DNA of 57,229 bases from an uncultured bacterium (GCA_948467735.1 CAOKFN010000030.1:1-57229); one strand, 5' to 3'. Shown: positions 41,869 through 50,869, counted from the stretch's first letter. Translations and numbers: made by a program. The notes: generated by a model not told the origin, from the letters alone.

Positions 41869-43647
41869 ATGAAGAAAAAATATGTTTTAGCGGCCGTTAT
41901 GGCCGCGTACATGACGGCGGCGCTTTGGCTGTGCTATGAAGGATACGGAAACGGGGAGACACAGGAGAATATGGAAACGCCTCAGCCGACCGCCGTATCA
42001 GATCCGACCGCCCCTCCCGAACAAGCCTTCGCTCCGGAAAGGGAATTCCTGATTTTGGAAAATGATTTTGAATACAGTGTGGAAGGCTATCCGGAAATGT
42101 ATGTAAGGTCGGAGGACATACAGGTAAAGGAAGAGGATAAGAGAAGCATATTGGAGGAATACGCCCTTCCGGGGCTGGAACGAATGAACGCTCAGGATGC
42201 CGCCGAGAAGATGAAGGATCTTCAGGTAATGCTGAAAATGGAGGCCGCGGGGGTGGACGGCGCGTTTCTGGAAACGCCGGAATTCAACTGGAAGGCGGCA
42301 TATAACAAGTCCATGCTGGCGGTGGACAAAGCGGTGATGAGCTTTGACAAAAACGTTGAATTTACGGGCACAAAGGCGTCGGAGCTGAATGTTTTCCTGC
42401 GGGAACACGGGAACTGCAATATAGAGGTTCGTTCAAAGCAGCTGCTGCTCGACGAGACAATCCATCTGCCCTCCAATATTAGTCTGGATGGGGGGGGCGT
42501 TGAGATTATAGCTGAGAATCCCATAGAATATGCCATTCTCATGGAAGGAGTCGAAAACGTCCTGCTGCAGAATGTACTGCTGACCAAAGGGTTTGAGCGG
42601 GGAATCTATATCGTAGGATGCAGCAATGTGCTTCTGCGTCAAAACGAAGTGGCCAATGCGGGATATAAGCCTGTTTTTGTGATGGGGACGAATCAGTCCG
42701 TCAATATAGTGGGCAATCGTATCCATGATAATGCAAAGGGCGGTATTTTTTTCGAGGGAAATATTTCAGACTGCATTATTCAGCATAACTATATTTACAA
42801 TAACCGTGGAACCAGAAATCTGGGCGCCGGACTGGTGTTATGTTCGGTAAATCTGGATGATCCGTATGTGCCGTATGAGCAGGAATACGGCAAGGACGAG
42901 TACCTGCAGGATATGATGGACGCGCCTCATAATATTGTTATAAAGGACAATGTGATTTCCGAGAATTATTCCTCGGGCATTTATCTGGACGGCGCGTATT
43001 TATGTTATATTCTGGACTGTGACATAAAGGATAATGAAAAGGAAGGAATGTGTCTGGATTTCGGAACCTTCGGCGTTTACGTCAGCGGCAGCACCATTGA
43101 GCGCAACGGCAGCAGAAACCGCCAGTCCGATGAAGATTTGGAGAAGGACTTTGTCCTTGGACTTGGCAGGCTTGAGGATGGTTCTTCCACGGCGAAGCTT
43201 CCCGGCGTGTCCCTTGATAATGCGGCGTATAATATTATTTTTAATAATTTGGTGTGCGGCAACGACGGCAGCGGGATAAAGATGGTCCGCTCTGGATACC
43301 GCAATCTGATTTTGTGCAATATGGTGACGGATAACAATCGGGGGCAGAATCATGCCTATCATGGTTTTGGGGTGGAGCTGGGACATGCCAGCAGGCCCGA
43401 TCAGGTAATCAAGGGACTTGACTTTACGGCGGATTATGAGAATATCATTGCCAGAAACATGATTTCTGGGAAGCATTATTCGGGAATTTATATAGGGACG
43501 GACTGTTATTGCAATGATTTGATTGACAATGTAATTTTGGACTGCACGGAATTTTCCGTTGAGAATTTCAGCGAATATTTTAACAGTGCGGTGGGGAATC
43601 ATACCAATGTGCCCGCGCTGAATTTCCAGCTTCCGCAGAGTCCGTAA
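41869..43647 (+). CDS. Membrane-anchored right-handed parallel beta-helix protein
   Basis: 592 residues, ATG behind GTGAGGAAAC. An N-terminal hydrophobic segment (about 4-24) is a signal peptide or membrane anchor, followed by a Pro/Glu linker and a helical region (60-165). From about 185 to 570 the sequence is a parallel beta-helix: NVLLQNVLLTKG, NVLLRQNEVANAG, SVNIVGNRIHDNAKGGIFFEG, NIVIKDNVISENYSSGIYL and similar NxI..N.i..n.. turns (NosD/pectate-lyase type). Such folds bind or cleave polysaccharides, or epimerise sugars. As last gene of the Galf operon it probably acts on that glycan outside the membrane; no catalytic residues could be assigned. Confidence 0.85.
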   Translation: MKKKYVLAAVMAAYMTAALWLCYEGYGNGETQENMETPQPTAVSDPTAPPEQAFAPEREFLILENDFEYSVEGYPEMYVRSEDIQVKEEDKRSILEEYALPGLERMNAQDAAEKMKDLQVMLKMEAAGVDGAFLETPEFNWKAAYNKSMLAVDKAVMSFDKNVEFTGTKASELNVFLREHGNCNIEVRSKQLLLDETIHLPSNISLDGGGVEIIAENPIEYAILMEGVENVLLQNVLLTKGFERGIYIVGCSNVLLRQNEVANAGYKPVFVMGTNQSVNIVGNRIHDNAKGGIFFEGNISDCIIQHNYIYNNRGTRNLGAGLVLCSVNLDDPYVPYEQEYGKDEYLQDMMDAPHNIVIKDNVISENYSSGIYLDGAYLCYILDCDIKDNEKEGMCLDFGTFGVYVSGSTIERNGSRNRQSDEDLEKDFVLGLGRLEDGSSTAKLPGVSLDNAAYNIIFNNLVCGNDGSGIKMVRSGYRNLILCNMVTDNNRGQNHAYHGFGVELGHASRPDQVIKGLDFTADYENIIARNMISGKHYSGIYIGTDCYCNDLIDNVILDCTEFSVENFSEYFNSAVGNHTNVPALNFQLPQSP

Positions 43648-43663
43648 TGAAAGCAGGACAGGG

Positions 43664-43698
43664 CCCGGTATTGCGTCAGCCTGCATGGAATCCGGCTT
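43664..43698 (-). repeat. Dispersed leader element, copy 2 (minus orientation)
   Basis: Read on the minus strand, CATGCAGGCTGACGCA (complement of 43672-43687) matches 27614-27629 at 15 of 16 bases, with AAGCC at the left and CGG at the right edge in both. It lies about 190 bp before the GH43-like wall protein gene. Confidence 0.5.
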
Positions 43699-43779
43699 GG
43701 CAGAAAATGGCTCTTCGGCGCAGAAACGGGCTTTTGGGCACTTCAGGGCAAGCCTTTGAAAATGCAGGTCCCATATAGA

Positions 43780-43808
43780 TTGACAATAAAAATGATACAC
43801 TATATAAT
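43780..43808 (+). promoter_or_regulatory. Perfect consensus sigma-A promoter of the GH43-like gene
   Basis: TTGACA (43780-43785), 17 bp, TATAAT (43803-43808), 49 bp before the ATG. It suggests strong, constitutive expression of the wall-anchored hydrolase. Confidence 0.88.
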
Positions 43809-43856
43809 AAATACGGAATCAAAACCAATAATTTATTAAGAAAGGATGATTTTCAT

Positions 43857-46154
43857 ATGGCCAAAACAGCGAAGGTAATTGCCAGAAGGTTTAGCAGCGC
43901 GGCGTTGTCAGCCGCCATGTGCGCCGCGACTTTATGGGCGGCGCCGACTGTAAGTGTGGCTGCGGAAGAGGCGCAGATGCCGTCGGAAGTGATGCTGGGC
44001 ATTTTTTTCACCAGCGAGGAGGATATGACGGATACGCTTTATGTATCGTTTAACGGCGTGGACTTTAGGAAGATTGGGGTCGCGTATCAGGATTCCACTC
44101 CCAATGACAGGAATGAAAGCTGGACTACCGACAGTCCCCATTTGAATGTCAGGCCCACTCATCCGCTGGACAAGGACTGGAAGATTTCCACGCTTCACGA
44201 TCCGGCGCTGATTTATAAGGATGGATTTTTCTGGACAATGTCGGGATATTCCACACAGGAGAACGGCGAGAGCGTATTTATCCCTAATATCGGTTATTCC
44301 AAGGATCTTGTTCATTGGAGCTTTCCCAGAAGCGGACAGACCGTTGATAAGGCAGATGCCAAGGTGAGGGTGAAATCGGATGAGCTTCCCTATGGAAAAG
44401 GCGGCTCGGAAAATAATAAGACATGGGACGCCGTGGCGCCGGATTTGTTTGTGGACGACGACGGGACGGTTTATATTGTGCTCAGCATGGGGTATTATGC
44501 CGAATGGCATGGGGATAAGGGTGATGTGATGACGCCTTATCTGGTGAAGGTAACGGGTCTGATTCCCGACAATGACAAGCTGTCCAATACGGCGGAAAAG
44601 GGGGAGCCCTTTACCGTATCCTATGACGACGCCGTGGCGATACGTCTGCCCGACAACGAGATGACGGTGGATGAAAACGGGAATCCCTGCAGGGACAGGA
44701 TTGACGGTTCCCTTTATAAAGAGAACGGGAAATACTATCTCAGCATCAAGAGATACGGCGCCATTGAGGAGCTTTGGAGCATTGACAATATTGCGGAGTG
44801 CGGCAATCCTGATAAGTGGACGCTGATAAATGAAAATCTGGTGTCCGGTTTTGAGGGACCCTGCCTGACCCGGCACGACGGCACATATTTCTTCTATGCG
44901 GACAGGCTTGCGGCATATGACGCGGACAGGGACGGGAATCCGGACGGAAGGACAGGCGTTCATGTATTTCGCTCCAATGCGGTGGATGAGCCTTGGCTTA
45001 CCTATACTTATGATATGAACGGTCTGAAGAATTATACGATGATACATACCTATGATGTGGATGGCAATGAGATCGCAACAAGGCATGGAAGCGTATTGAC
45101 CGTGTCGGATCCGGAAGCGGTGAAGACCATTATGGACCGTTATTATGCGGCGGGATGGACGTATGATCCCCAGAAGGACAAGGTTGACCATTTTGAATAC
45201 AATGGCTGGTACACCATGAATCAGAAGGAGTTCTGGTATGAGAATAACGTTCGGCAGGGGTATCGGCCGGGAGAGGATCCCGAAGTATACAGGGGCAAGG
45301 AAATTTACGACCCGGCGTCGGACGGCTGGTATTGGCTGGATCAGGTTAATCAGGGCGCCAAAGCCGTGTCCAAGGATGTGTATCAGGTATCTGACGCGGG
45401 CAAGTTCGCGGACAGAGAGGACGGCACGGGCAAGTGGGTCCGTTATGACGATAAAGGCCGCATGATTAAGGGAGAGCATTTGAATTCCAATGGCTGGTAT
45501 TATTTTGACAAGACCTATGGCGCTATGATCAAGGGCTTTGTCAATATTCCCAAGGAAGGGGCAATACCGGATGACTGGGATGTATACCGTGATCACGGCG
45601 AAGGCTCCAAATGGGTGTTCTATGACAGAACCTATGGCATCATGAGGTACGGGGAGCAGTATATAGACGGCCAGTGGTATCGCTTTGACATATACTCGGG
45701 CGAAATGGCCATTGGAGAGTGGAATTACAAAAACGAGGCGGAAGGAATTGACAACTGGTATTATTATGCCACGGGCGAGGATGAAGTCTTAGACGGCATG
45801 AATGACAATCTGAAAAAGGGCGTTATGCTGAAGGGTTCTGTCTATCATGACGGGAACTGGTATTATTATGACGAAGTAACGGGTATTATGCAGAAGGGTG
45901 AGGTAGAGCGGGACGGCAATTGGTATTATTATCATCCTTATGAGGGCTGGATGGAAAAGGGCAAGCTCATGCATGACGGCAAGTGGTATTATTATGACGA
46001 AGTAACCGGTATTATGCAGAAGGGGCAGGTGGTCATCAATGGAGAGGAATATTACTTTGACGACGTCACCGGCGTGATGCGCTACGGCGAAGTGATACTG
46101 CCGGACGGCACCAAAGCCCAATATGACCAATATTCTGGCGTCAGGAAGAAATAA
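43857..46154 (+). CDS. Secreted GH43-like beta-propeller glycosidase with wall-binding modules
   Basis: 765 residues, ATG behind AAGAAAGGATG. Signal peptide 1-36. Residues about 105-440 match the five-bladed GH43/GH117 superfamily: LHDPALIYKDGFFWTMSG (Asp115, likely base), WDAVAPDLFVDDDGTVYIV (Asp196, pKa modulator) and GFEGPCLTRHDGTYFFYAD (Glu333, likely acid). The C-terminal third has one complete wall-binding module and five or six further CW-type repeats (WYYYDEVTGIMQKG). Arabinofuranosidases and some galactofuranosidases share this fold, so the galactofuranose glycan made next door is a plausible substrate; this is inference. A hairpin terminator follows. Confidence 0.85.
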   Translation: MAKTAKVIARRFSSAALSAAMCAATLWAAPTVSVAAEEAQMPSEVMLGIFFTSEEDMTDTLYVSFNGVDFRKIGVAYQDSTPNDRNESWTTDSPHLNVRPTHPLDKDWKISTLHDPALIYKDGFFWTMSGYSTQENGESVFIPNIGYSKDLVHWSFPRSGQTVDKADAKVRVKSDELPYGKGGSENNKTWDAVAPDLFVDDDGTVYIVLSMGYYAEWHGDKGDVMTPYLVKVTGLIPDNDKLSNTAEKGEPFTVSYDDAVAIRLPDNEMTVDENGNPCRDRIDGSLYKENGKYYLSIKRYGAIEELWSIDNIAECGNPDKWTLINENLVSGFEGPCLTRHDGTYFFYADRLAAYDADRDGNPDGRTGVHVFRSNAVDEPWLTYTYDMNGLKNYTMIHTYDVDGNEIATRHGSVLTVSDPEAVKTIMDRYYAAGWTYDPQKDKVDHFEYNGWYTMNQKEFWYENNVRQGYRPGEDPEVYRGKEIYDPASDGWYWLDQVNQGAKAVSKDVYQVSDAGKFADREDGTGKWVRYDDKGRMIKGEHLNSNGWYYFDKTYGAMIKGFVNIPKEGAIPDDWDVYRDHGEGSKWVFYDRTYGIMRYGEQYIDGQWYRFDIYSGEMAIGEWNYKNEAEGIDNWYYYATGEDEVLDGMNDNLKKGVMLKGSVYHDGNWYYYDEVTGIMQKGEVERDGNWYYYHPYEGWMEKGKLMHDGKWYYYDEVTGIMQKGQVVINGEEYYFDDVTGVMRYGEVILPDGTKAQYDQYSGVRKK

Positions 46155-46163
46155 GAGGTATAG

Positions 46164-46204
46164 ATTTCCCGGCATGGAACTAAATTGGGGACATGCCGGG
46201 AAAT
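46164..46204 (+). terminator. Hairpin terminator after the GH43-like gene
   Basis: ATTTCCCGGCATG (46164-46176) pairs perfectly over 13 bp with CATGCCGGGAAAT (46192-46204), 15-nt loop. The 3' flank ATTGTTGTC is only moderately U-rich, so some readthrough into the next gene is likely. Confidence 0.7.
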
Positions 46205-46249
46205 ATTGTTGTCAGAACAAAAATGCATGTCTGGAAGTGCGGGTGTGAT

Positions 46250-48631
46250 ATGAGTAAAATATGGAAAAAGATGAGCGCTATGCCCTGCTGGCTGGCGGCG
46301 TTTCTGCTCAATTTGGCGGTCGGACTGATTGCGGTTGGGACATTTATAGTAAGCGATAACGGATATTTTGCTTTGTCCCATGATTTTAACGGACAGGAAA
46401 TTGCCTTTAATATGTTCATGAACGACGCGGTCAAGTCAGGGAATCTTTTGTGGAACTGGGGCATTGATATCGGCAGCAATTTTTTGGAGACATTCAGCTT
46501 TTATAATGTGGGGAGCGTATTTTTCTGGATTTCGCTGCTGTTTCCGGCGGACAGCGTTCCGCAGGTTATGGGCTGGATAATTATCTTGAAATATGCCGTG
46601 GCGGGAGCCGTTTCCGCCTGCTGGTTTGAACGTCATTTGAATCAGAAAACGGTGATACTGACCGCGTCGCTTCTGTATGCCTTTTCGGGCTTCCAGTGCG
46701 GCAGCATCGTATTCTATCATTTTCAGGATCAGGCAGCGCTGTTTCCCCTTCTTTTGATTGGCTTGGAAGAATTAGTGGAAGAAAAGAAGCATGGCCGCCT
46801 GCTGTGTGCCTGCACAATCAACGCGCTCTGCAACTTTGTGTTTTTTGTGGGAGAAGTCATATTCTTGGTGATATATTATGTGGTTCGCTATCTCTATCCG
46901 GTATGTGCGGGGAAGGGGGCGGAAAAGAAAAAAGTGAAGGAGTGTTTGTGGGCCGCCGCATCCTGTATGCTGGAGGGGGCCATAGGCACGGCGGTTTCGG
47001 GGATCCTTCTGGTGCCGTCAATTTCCGGGATTCTGGCAAATTCCAGAATTGCAAACCATATTGACGCCAATGCGTATCTGACGATGTCCACAAGGGACTG
47101 GCTGGGGCTGATCAAGGCGTTTTTCACGCCTGCCGAGGGCATGAACAGCTATTCCTGTGTAGTGACCGGGGACTGGATGACCAATATGGCGTATCTGCCC
47201 ATGTTTGGGATGACCTTTGTGATTGCGTATCTGCTCTCTAAGAAGGATTGGACTGCTTCCATGCTGAAAATCTGCTTTTTTATGGCGGCGGTGCCGATAT
47301 TGAATAGTGTGTTTACGTCCTTCAGCAGCGGGGGCTACCGGCGCTGGTATTATATGATGATTGTATTTATGGCGTTGGTTACTGGAAAGGTATTGGAAGA
47401 ACCTAAAAGGTATCGAATAAAGGCGGCTCTTTTCATCACGCTTTTGATTTTCGTGTTTTATGTATGGGTATTGAAAGCGGCGAAGTGGAACAGAGAAGGG
47501 GAGTATTTGATTTATTATGAAAAAAGATTCATCCTGCTCACAGCCGCGGCCTTGGCGGGGGCGGTATTGTCCTGCTTGTTTGTGCTGATAAAGCCAAAGT
47601 ACCGAATGAAGGCATATATTGCGGGCACCATGGGATTCTGCGTCTTTACGCTGGCTTTTGTGGTGTATAAATACAGAATGACGCCGGATAATACGGGCAT
47701 TGATTTCCATAGTTATGAGGCTTCCTTTTCCGAAAGTGTGGCGGCATATTTGACGGAATATCCGGAGGGTATGGAGAGGGAGGTCCTGCCGTACCGCTAT
47801 TATTTTGACGAGGGCATCGGACATACCTATTATAATATAGCCATGACAAATGCACTGCCTTCCATTAATTCTTTTAACAGTACGGTTCATCCAAGCATAA
47901 CGGAATTTTATGATCAGCTGGACATAGGCCGCTGGACTTGGAGCAACGGCGGATACACAGGCGTCAGGGAACTGCTGGGAGCAAGGTATATTTATTCTGC
48001 AATGGAGCATGGGGAATATCTTTATGTGGGTGAAATAGAGAATTCCAACGGACAGAAATTGATACAGTATGAAAATCAGAATGCGCTGCCCGTGGGGTTC
48101 ACTTATGATTCTTATTTGACAAGAAGCGAATTTAAACATTATGAGCCGACTCAAAAGCCCATTGTAATGCTTCGGGCGCTGATTGTGGAGGATGAGGATG
48201 AAGGAGAGGTCAGCTCATGCTTAAGGCATTTTGACTCGGAGGAAGTGGGACCGGAATATCTTGCGGAGGCAGTTGGCGCTCATAGGGACGAGTGCAGCGA
48301 GCAGTTTGAACAGGGGGATAATTATTTCGCGGCCGTGATCAATGGAAATCGGGAGAAATTTGCGTTTTTCAGCGTGCCTTACGATAAGTCTTGGAAGGCT
48401 AGGGTAAACGGCGAGGAAGCGCGGATTTTCAATATCAACGGATTGATGGCGGTGAAGATAGGCGAGGGCAGGAACGAGATTCGTTTTGATTATGTGTACG
48501 CACCCATAAAGCTGGGGATTCTCTGCACGGCGGTCGGAGCGCTTGGGGCGGGGATATATCTCTGGGCGGCGGGGAAGCGGAAGGGTTTGTCAGGGATGGG
48601 GCGGACAGGGAGGAGAATCGGCAGGCGCTGA
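46250..48631 (+). CDS. YfhO-family polytopic membrane protein
   Basis: 793 residues from the ATG at 46250; an upstream in-frame ATG at 46193 lies inside the terminator stem and is unlikely. About twelve to fourteen membrane helices are visible. SHDFNGQEIAFNMFMNDAV near the start, NWGIDIGSNFLETFSFYN, YAFSGFQCGSIVFYHFQDQA and SFSSGGYRRWYYMM are YfhO signatures; the C-terminal ectodomain ends with PYDKSWKARVNGEEARIFN and a last helix. YfhO is a GT-C-type enzyme needed for lipoteichoic acid glycosylation in Bacillus and Listeria. Here it may decorate a wall polymer, possibly using the lipid-linked sugar of the 3732 transferase. No promoter seen between it and the terminator. Confidence 0.88.
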   Translation: MSKIWKKMSAMPCWLAAFLLNLAVGLIAVGTFIVSDNGYFALSHDFNGQEIAFNMFMNDAVKSGNLLWNWGIDIGSNFLETFSFYNVGSVFFWISLLFPADSVPQVMGWIIILKYAVAGAVSACWFERHLNQKTVILTASLLYAFSGFQCGSIVFYHFQDQAALFPLLLIGLEELVEEKKHGRLLCACTINALCNFVFFVGEVIFLVIYYVVRYLYPVCAGKGAEKKKVKECLWAAASCMLEGAIGTAVSGILLVPSISGILANSRIANHIDANAYLTMSTRDWLGLIKAFFTPAEGMNSYSCVVTGDWMTNMAYLPMFGMTFVIAYLLSKKDWTASMLKICFFMAAVPILNSVFTSFSSGGYRRWYYMMIVFMALVTGKVLEEPKRYRIKAALFITLLIFVFYVWVLKAAKWNREGEYLIYYEKRFILLTAAALAGAVLSCLFVLIKPKYRMKAYIAGTMGFCVFTLAFVVYKYRMTPDNTGIDFHSYEASFSESVAAYLTEYPEGMEREVLPYRYYFDEGIGHTYYNIAMTNALPSINSFNSTVHPSITEFYDQLDIGRWTWSNGGYTGVRELLGARYIYSAMEHGEYLYVGEIENSNGQKLIQYENQNALPVGFTYDSYLTRSEFKHYEPTQKPIVMLRALIVEDEDEGEVSSCLRHFDSEEVGPEYLAEAVGAHRDECSEQFEQGDNYFAAVINGNREKFAFFSVPYDKSWKARVNGEEARIFNINGLMAVKIGEGRNEIRFDYVYAPIKLGILCTAVGALGAGIYLWAAGKRKGLSGMGRTGRRIGRR

Positions 48632-48656
48632 AGCATGCCGCAGCGGCGGATGGAAA

Positions 48657-48685
48657 AAGGGAAGAGTCCATAGGATTCTTCCCTT
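48657..48685. terminator. Terminator between convergent genes
   Basis: AAGGGAAGAGTCC (48657-48669) pairs with GGATTCTTCCCTT (48673-48685) over 13 bp with one G-U pair and a 3-nt loop. On the minus strand it is followed by TTTTTCC, so it best serves pncB; on the plus strand the U tract is missing. Confidence 0.8.
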
Positions 48686-48712
48686 CGGTATATGACGGCT
48701 GAAAACATTCGG

Positions 48713-50161
48713 TTAAGAAAGCTGTTTCAGCAGTTCAATCTTGGTATCGTACAATTTCTGGGACAAGTCCACATACACTTTATTCGGGTTTACCAGACGC
48801 TTTGTCTCGTCCCAGAGGGTATCCAGCTCCTTCTGGCAGTAGGCCCGGATATCCATGACCTTGGGAGAAGTATAGCAGCATTCTCCCTGTTTAAAAATCT
48901 GTTTCAGGATGGGACGCAGGGTGTAAGAACCGCCTTCTAACCTTGTCTTCTTCCAAGGCTCCATGGGGTCGAAAAGAATCAAATCATCCTCTTCCTTATA
49001 TTCTTCTTCCGTCAGGCAGATGAGATCCGCTTTGATTTTGCCGGTCTCTTTTTCGTAGACCCGGTAAATCTTCTTGTCACCGGGATTGGTGACTTTTTCG
49101 GTATTCTCGGACAGCTTTATTTTAGGGATGAACCGTCCGTCCTCTCCCCGGATGGCGGCAAGCTTGTATACGCCGCCGAAGGAGGGATTGTCCTTGGAGG
49201 TAATCAGGTTCGTGCCCACGCCCCAAGAGGTGATGGCGGCGCCCTGAGCCTTCAAGCTGTCAATCAGGTATTCGTCCAGATCGTTGGAGGCGGAGATGAC
49301 CGCGTCGGGGAATCCGGCGGCGTCCAACATTTTCCGGGCTTTCTTGGAGAGGTAGGCAAGGTCGCCGCTGTCTAAGCGGATTCCGTAAAAGGTCAGGGGA
49401 ATGCCCGCCTCCCGCATTTCGGTAAATACCCTGATGGCGTTGGGAACGCCTGACTTTAAGGTGTCGTAAGTATCCGCCAGCAGAATGCAGGCGGAAGGGT
49501 ACAGATCCGCGTAGGTCTTAAAGGCGGTATACTCGTCGGGGAAGCTCATAATCCAGCTGTGGGCGTGGGTGCCTTTCACGGGCACGTCAAAGAGCTGGCC
49601 GCAGAGTACGTTGCTGGTGCCGATGCATCCGCCGATCATGGCGGCCCTTGCGCCGTAAGTGCCCGCGTCCGGTCCCTGAGCCCGGCGCAGGCCGAATTCC
49701 ATCACGCCGTCGCCCTTGGCCGCATAGCAGACCCTTGCCGCTTTGGTGGCAATCAGGCTCTGGTGGTTGATGATATTCAGGATGGCGGTTTCTACCAGCT
49801 GGGCTTCCATAATCGGCGCCACGACTTTGATAATCGGTTCCCGGGGGAACATGACGGTGCCTTCGGGAATGGCGTAAATGTCGCCGGAAAACCGGAAGGT
49901 GCGCAGGTATTCCAGAAAATCCGGCGCAAAGATGCCCAGCGACGCCAGATAATCGATGTCTTCGCCTTCAAAACGAAGTTCGCGAATGTATTGGATGACC
50001 TGTTCCAAGCCGGCGGAGATGGCGTATCCGCCCTCGCAGGGGTTATTGCGGTAAAAGGCGTCAAAAATTACCATTTCGTTGCGGGAGTTATTCTTGAAAT
50101 ATCCCTGCATCATGGTAAGCTCGTAGAGATCGGTCATCAATGTGAGATTCTGTCTGTCCAT
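48713..50161 (-). CDS. pncB: Nicotinate phosphoribosyltransferase
   Basis: 482 residues, ATG at the complement of 50159-50161 behind AGAAAAGAGGAAA. It opens with NLTLMTDLYELTMMQGYF, then ATKAARVCYAAKGDGVMEFG, LRRAQGPDAGTYGARAA and GTHAHSWIMSFPDEYTAF (catalytic His), GIRLDSGDLAYLSKKAR (phosphate site) and ITSWGVGTNLITS. These are standard NAPRTase motifs. It forms nicotinate mononucleotide from nicotinate and PRPP in NAD salvage. It follows the Uma2 gene by 30 bp in one minus-strand unit and is unrelated to the glycan genes. Confidence 0.96.
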   Translation of the reverse strand: MDRQNLTLMTDLYELTMMQGYFKNNSRNEMVIFDAFYRNNPCEGGYAISAGLEQVIQYIRELRFEGEDIDYLASLGIFAPDFLEYLRTFRFSGDIYAIPEGTVMFPREPIIKVVAPIMEAQLVETAILNIINHQSLIATKAARVCYAAKGDGVMEFGLRRAQGPDAGTYGARAAMIGGCIGTSNVLCGQLFDVPVKGTHAHSWIMSFPDEYTAFKTYADLYPSACILLADTYDTLKSGVPNAIRVFTEMREAGIPLTFYGIRLDSGDLAYLSKKARKMLDAAGFPDAVISASNDLDEYLIDSLKAQGAAITSWGVGTNLITSKDNPSFGGVYKLAAIRGEDGRFIPKIKLSENTEKVTNPGDKKIYRVYEKETGKIKADLICLTEEEYKEEDDLILFDPMEPWKKTRLEGGSYTLRPILKQIFKQGECCYTSPKVMDIRAYCQKELDTLWDETKRLVNPNKVYVDLSQKLYDTKIELLKQLS

Positions 50162-50191
50162 AATTTCCTCTTTTCTGCCATATTCCGGCGT

Positions 50192-50749
50192 TTATTCGTT
50201 CAGCCCTTCAAATATCTCCCCCAGCGTCATCTTGATGTGGGGAAATGCTTTCAGGCATATTTCGGTTTCGGCGTTGTAATCCTCGTCTTCTTTATCGGGC
50301 TCCAGCAGATAGTTTTGATATAAAACATACCTTCCGTCTTCCAGATAATAGATTTCCACGGAACCCTGCGGCGATACAATCCAGTATTCCTCCACCCCGG
50401 CGGCCTCGTAAATATCTTTTTTCTCCGTTTTGACCTTTTTGGCCGTTGAAGGGCTTAAGGTTTCCGCGATAAATTTGGGCGTTCCGCTGTAGGCTCCGCC
50501 TTTTAAATGTTTCCGATCGCAGACAATCATGATATCCGGACATAGATAATCGTCGTTTACCTCAGGATGGTATTTGAAGTCCAGATTTTCTATCGAGGCA
50601 AAGCATATGCTGTTCTTCAAGCCGTTTGCAATGATCCTGTAAATATTGCCGTTGATAATGCAATGCCTGTATCCGGGCGAGGGCGACATGTCGTAAATCA
50701 CCCCGTTTATTTTTTCGTCCTTTTTTCGTTCAAATTCTGCGAATAACAT
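50192..50749 (-). CDS. Uma2-family PD-(D/E)XK nuclease-like protein
   Basis: 185 residues, ATG behind GGGAGGGAAGC. The restriction-endonuclease-like core is visible: an N-terminal MSPSPGYRHCIINGNIYRII, CPDIMIVCDRKHLKGGAY with the active-site Asp near 90, FIAETLSPSTAKKVKTEKK with the E and K of the motif near 113-127, and GVEEYWIVSPQGSVEIYYLE. This is the Uma2 (DUF820) family, expanded in cyanobacteria and present in many Firmicutes; its function is not established. It heads the pncB transcription unit. Confidence 0.9.
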   Translation of the reverse strand: MLFAEFERKKDEKINGVIYDMSPSPGYRHCIINGNIYRIIANGLKNSICFASIENLDFKYHPEVNDDYLCPDIMIVCDRKHLKGGAYSGTPKFIAETLSPSTAKKVKTEKKDIYEAAGVEEYWIVSPQGSVEIYYLEDGRYVLYQNYLLEPDKEDEDYNAETEICLKAFPHIKMTLGEIFEGLNE

Positions 50750-50774
50750 AGCTTCCCTCCCTTGCTTAAGTCGT

Positions 50775-50783
50775 ATTGTAACA
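50775..50783 (-). promoter_or_regulatory. Extended -10 promoter for the Uma2-pncB unit
   Basis: On the minus strand TGTTACAAT gives a TGn extension plus TACAAT, 26 bp from the ATG; the -35 region is only a T run. Confidence 0.4.
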
Positions 50784-50840
50784 CATCCTGATGGATAAAA
50801 AAAGAAAAATCGTGAAATTTTTAGGCGCCAAGGAATCTTC

Positions 50841-50869
50841 TTTACTTTTCACGCGCTTTTTGATAAAAT
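50841..50869 (+). promoter_or_regulatory. Promoter of the diguanylate cyclase gene
   Basis: TTTACT (50841-50846), 17 bp, TAAAAT (50864-50869), 54 bp before the ATG at 50923. Confidence 0.55.

Noticed and set aside
43932..45596. 554-codon minus-strand ORF opposite the GH43-like gene
   Set aside because: It is an antisense shadow of a clear coding gene with promoter, signal peptide and family motifs on the plus strand; the minus-strand product has no recognisable domain.
46193..46249. Upstream ATG starts for the YfhO-like gene
   Set aside because: The ATG at 46193 lies inside the 3' arm of a terminator stem, and the extra residues do not look like a membrane-protein N-terminus.
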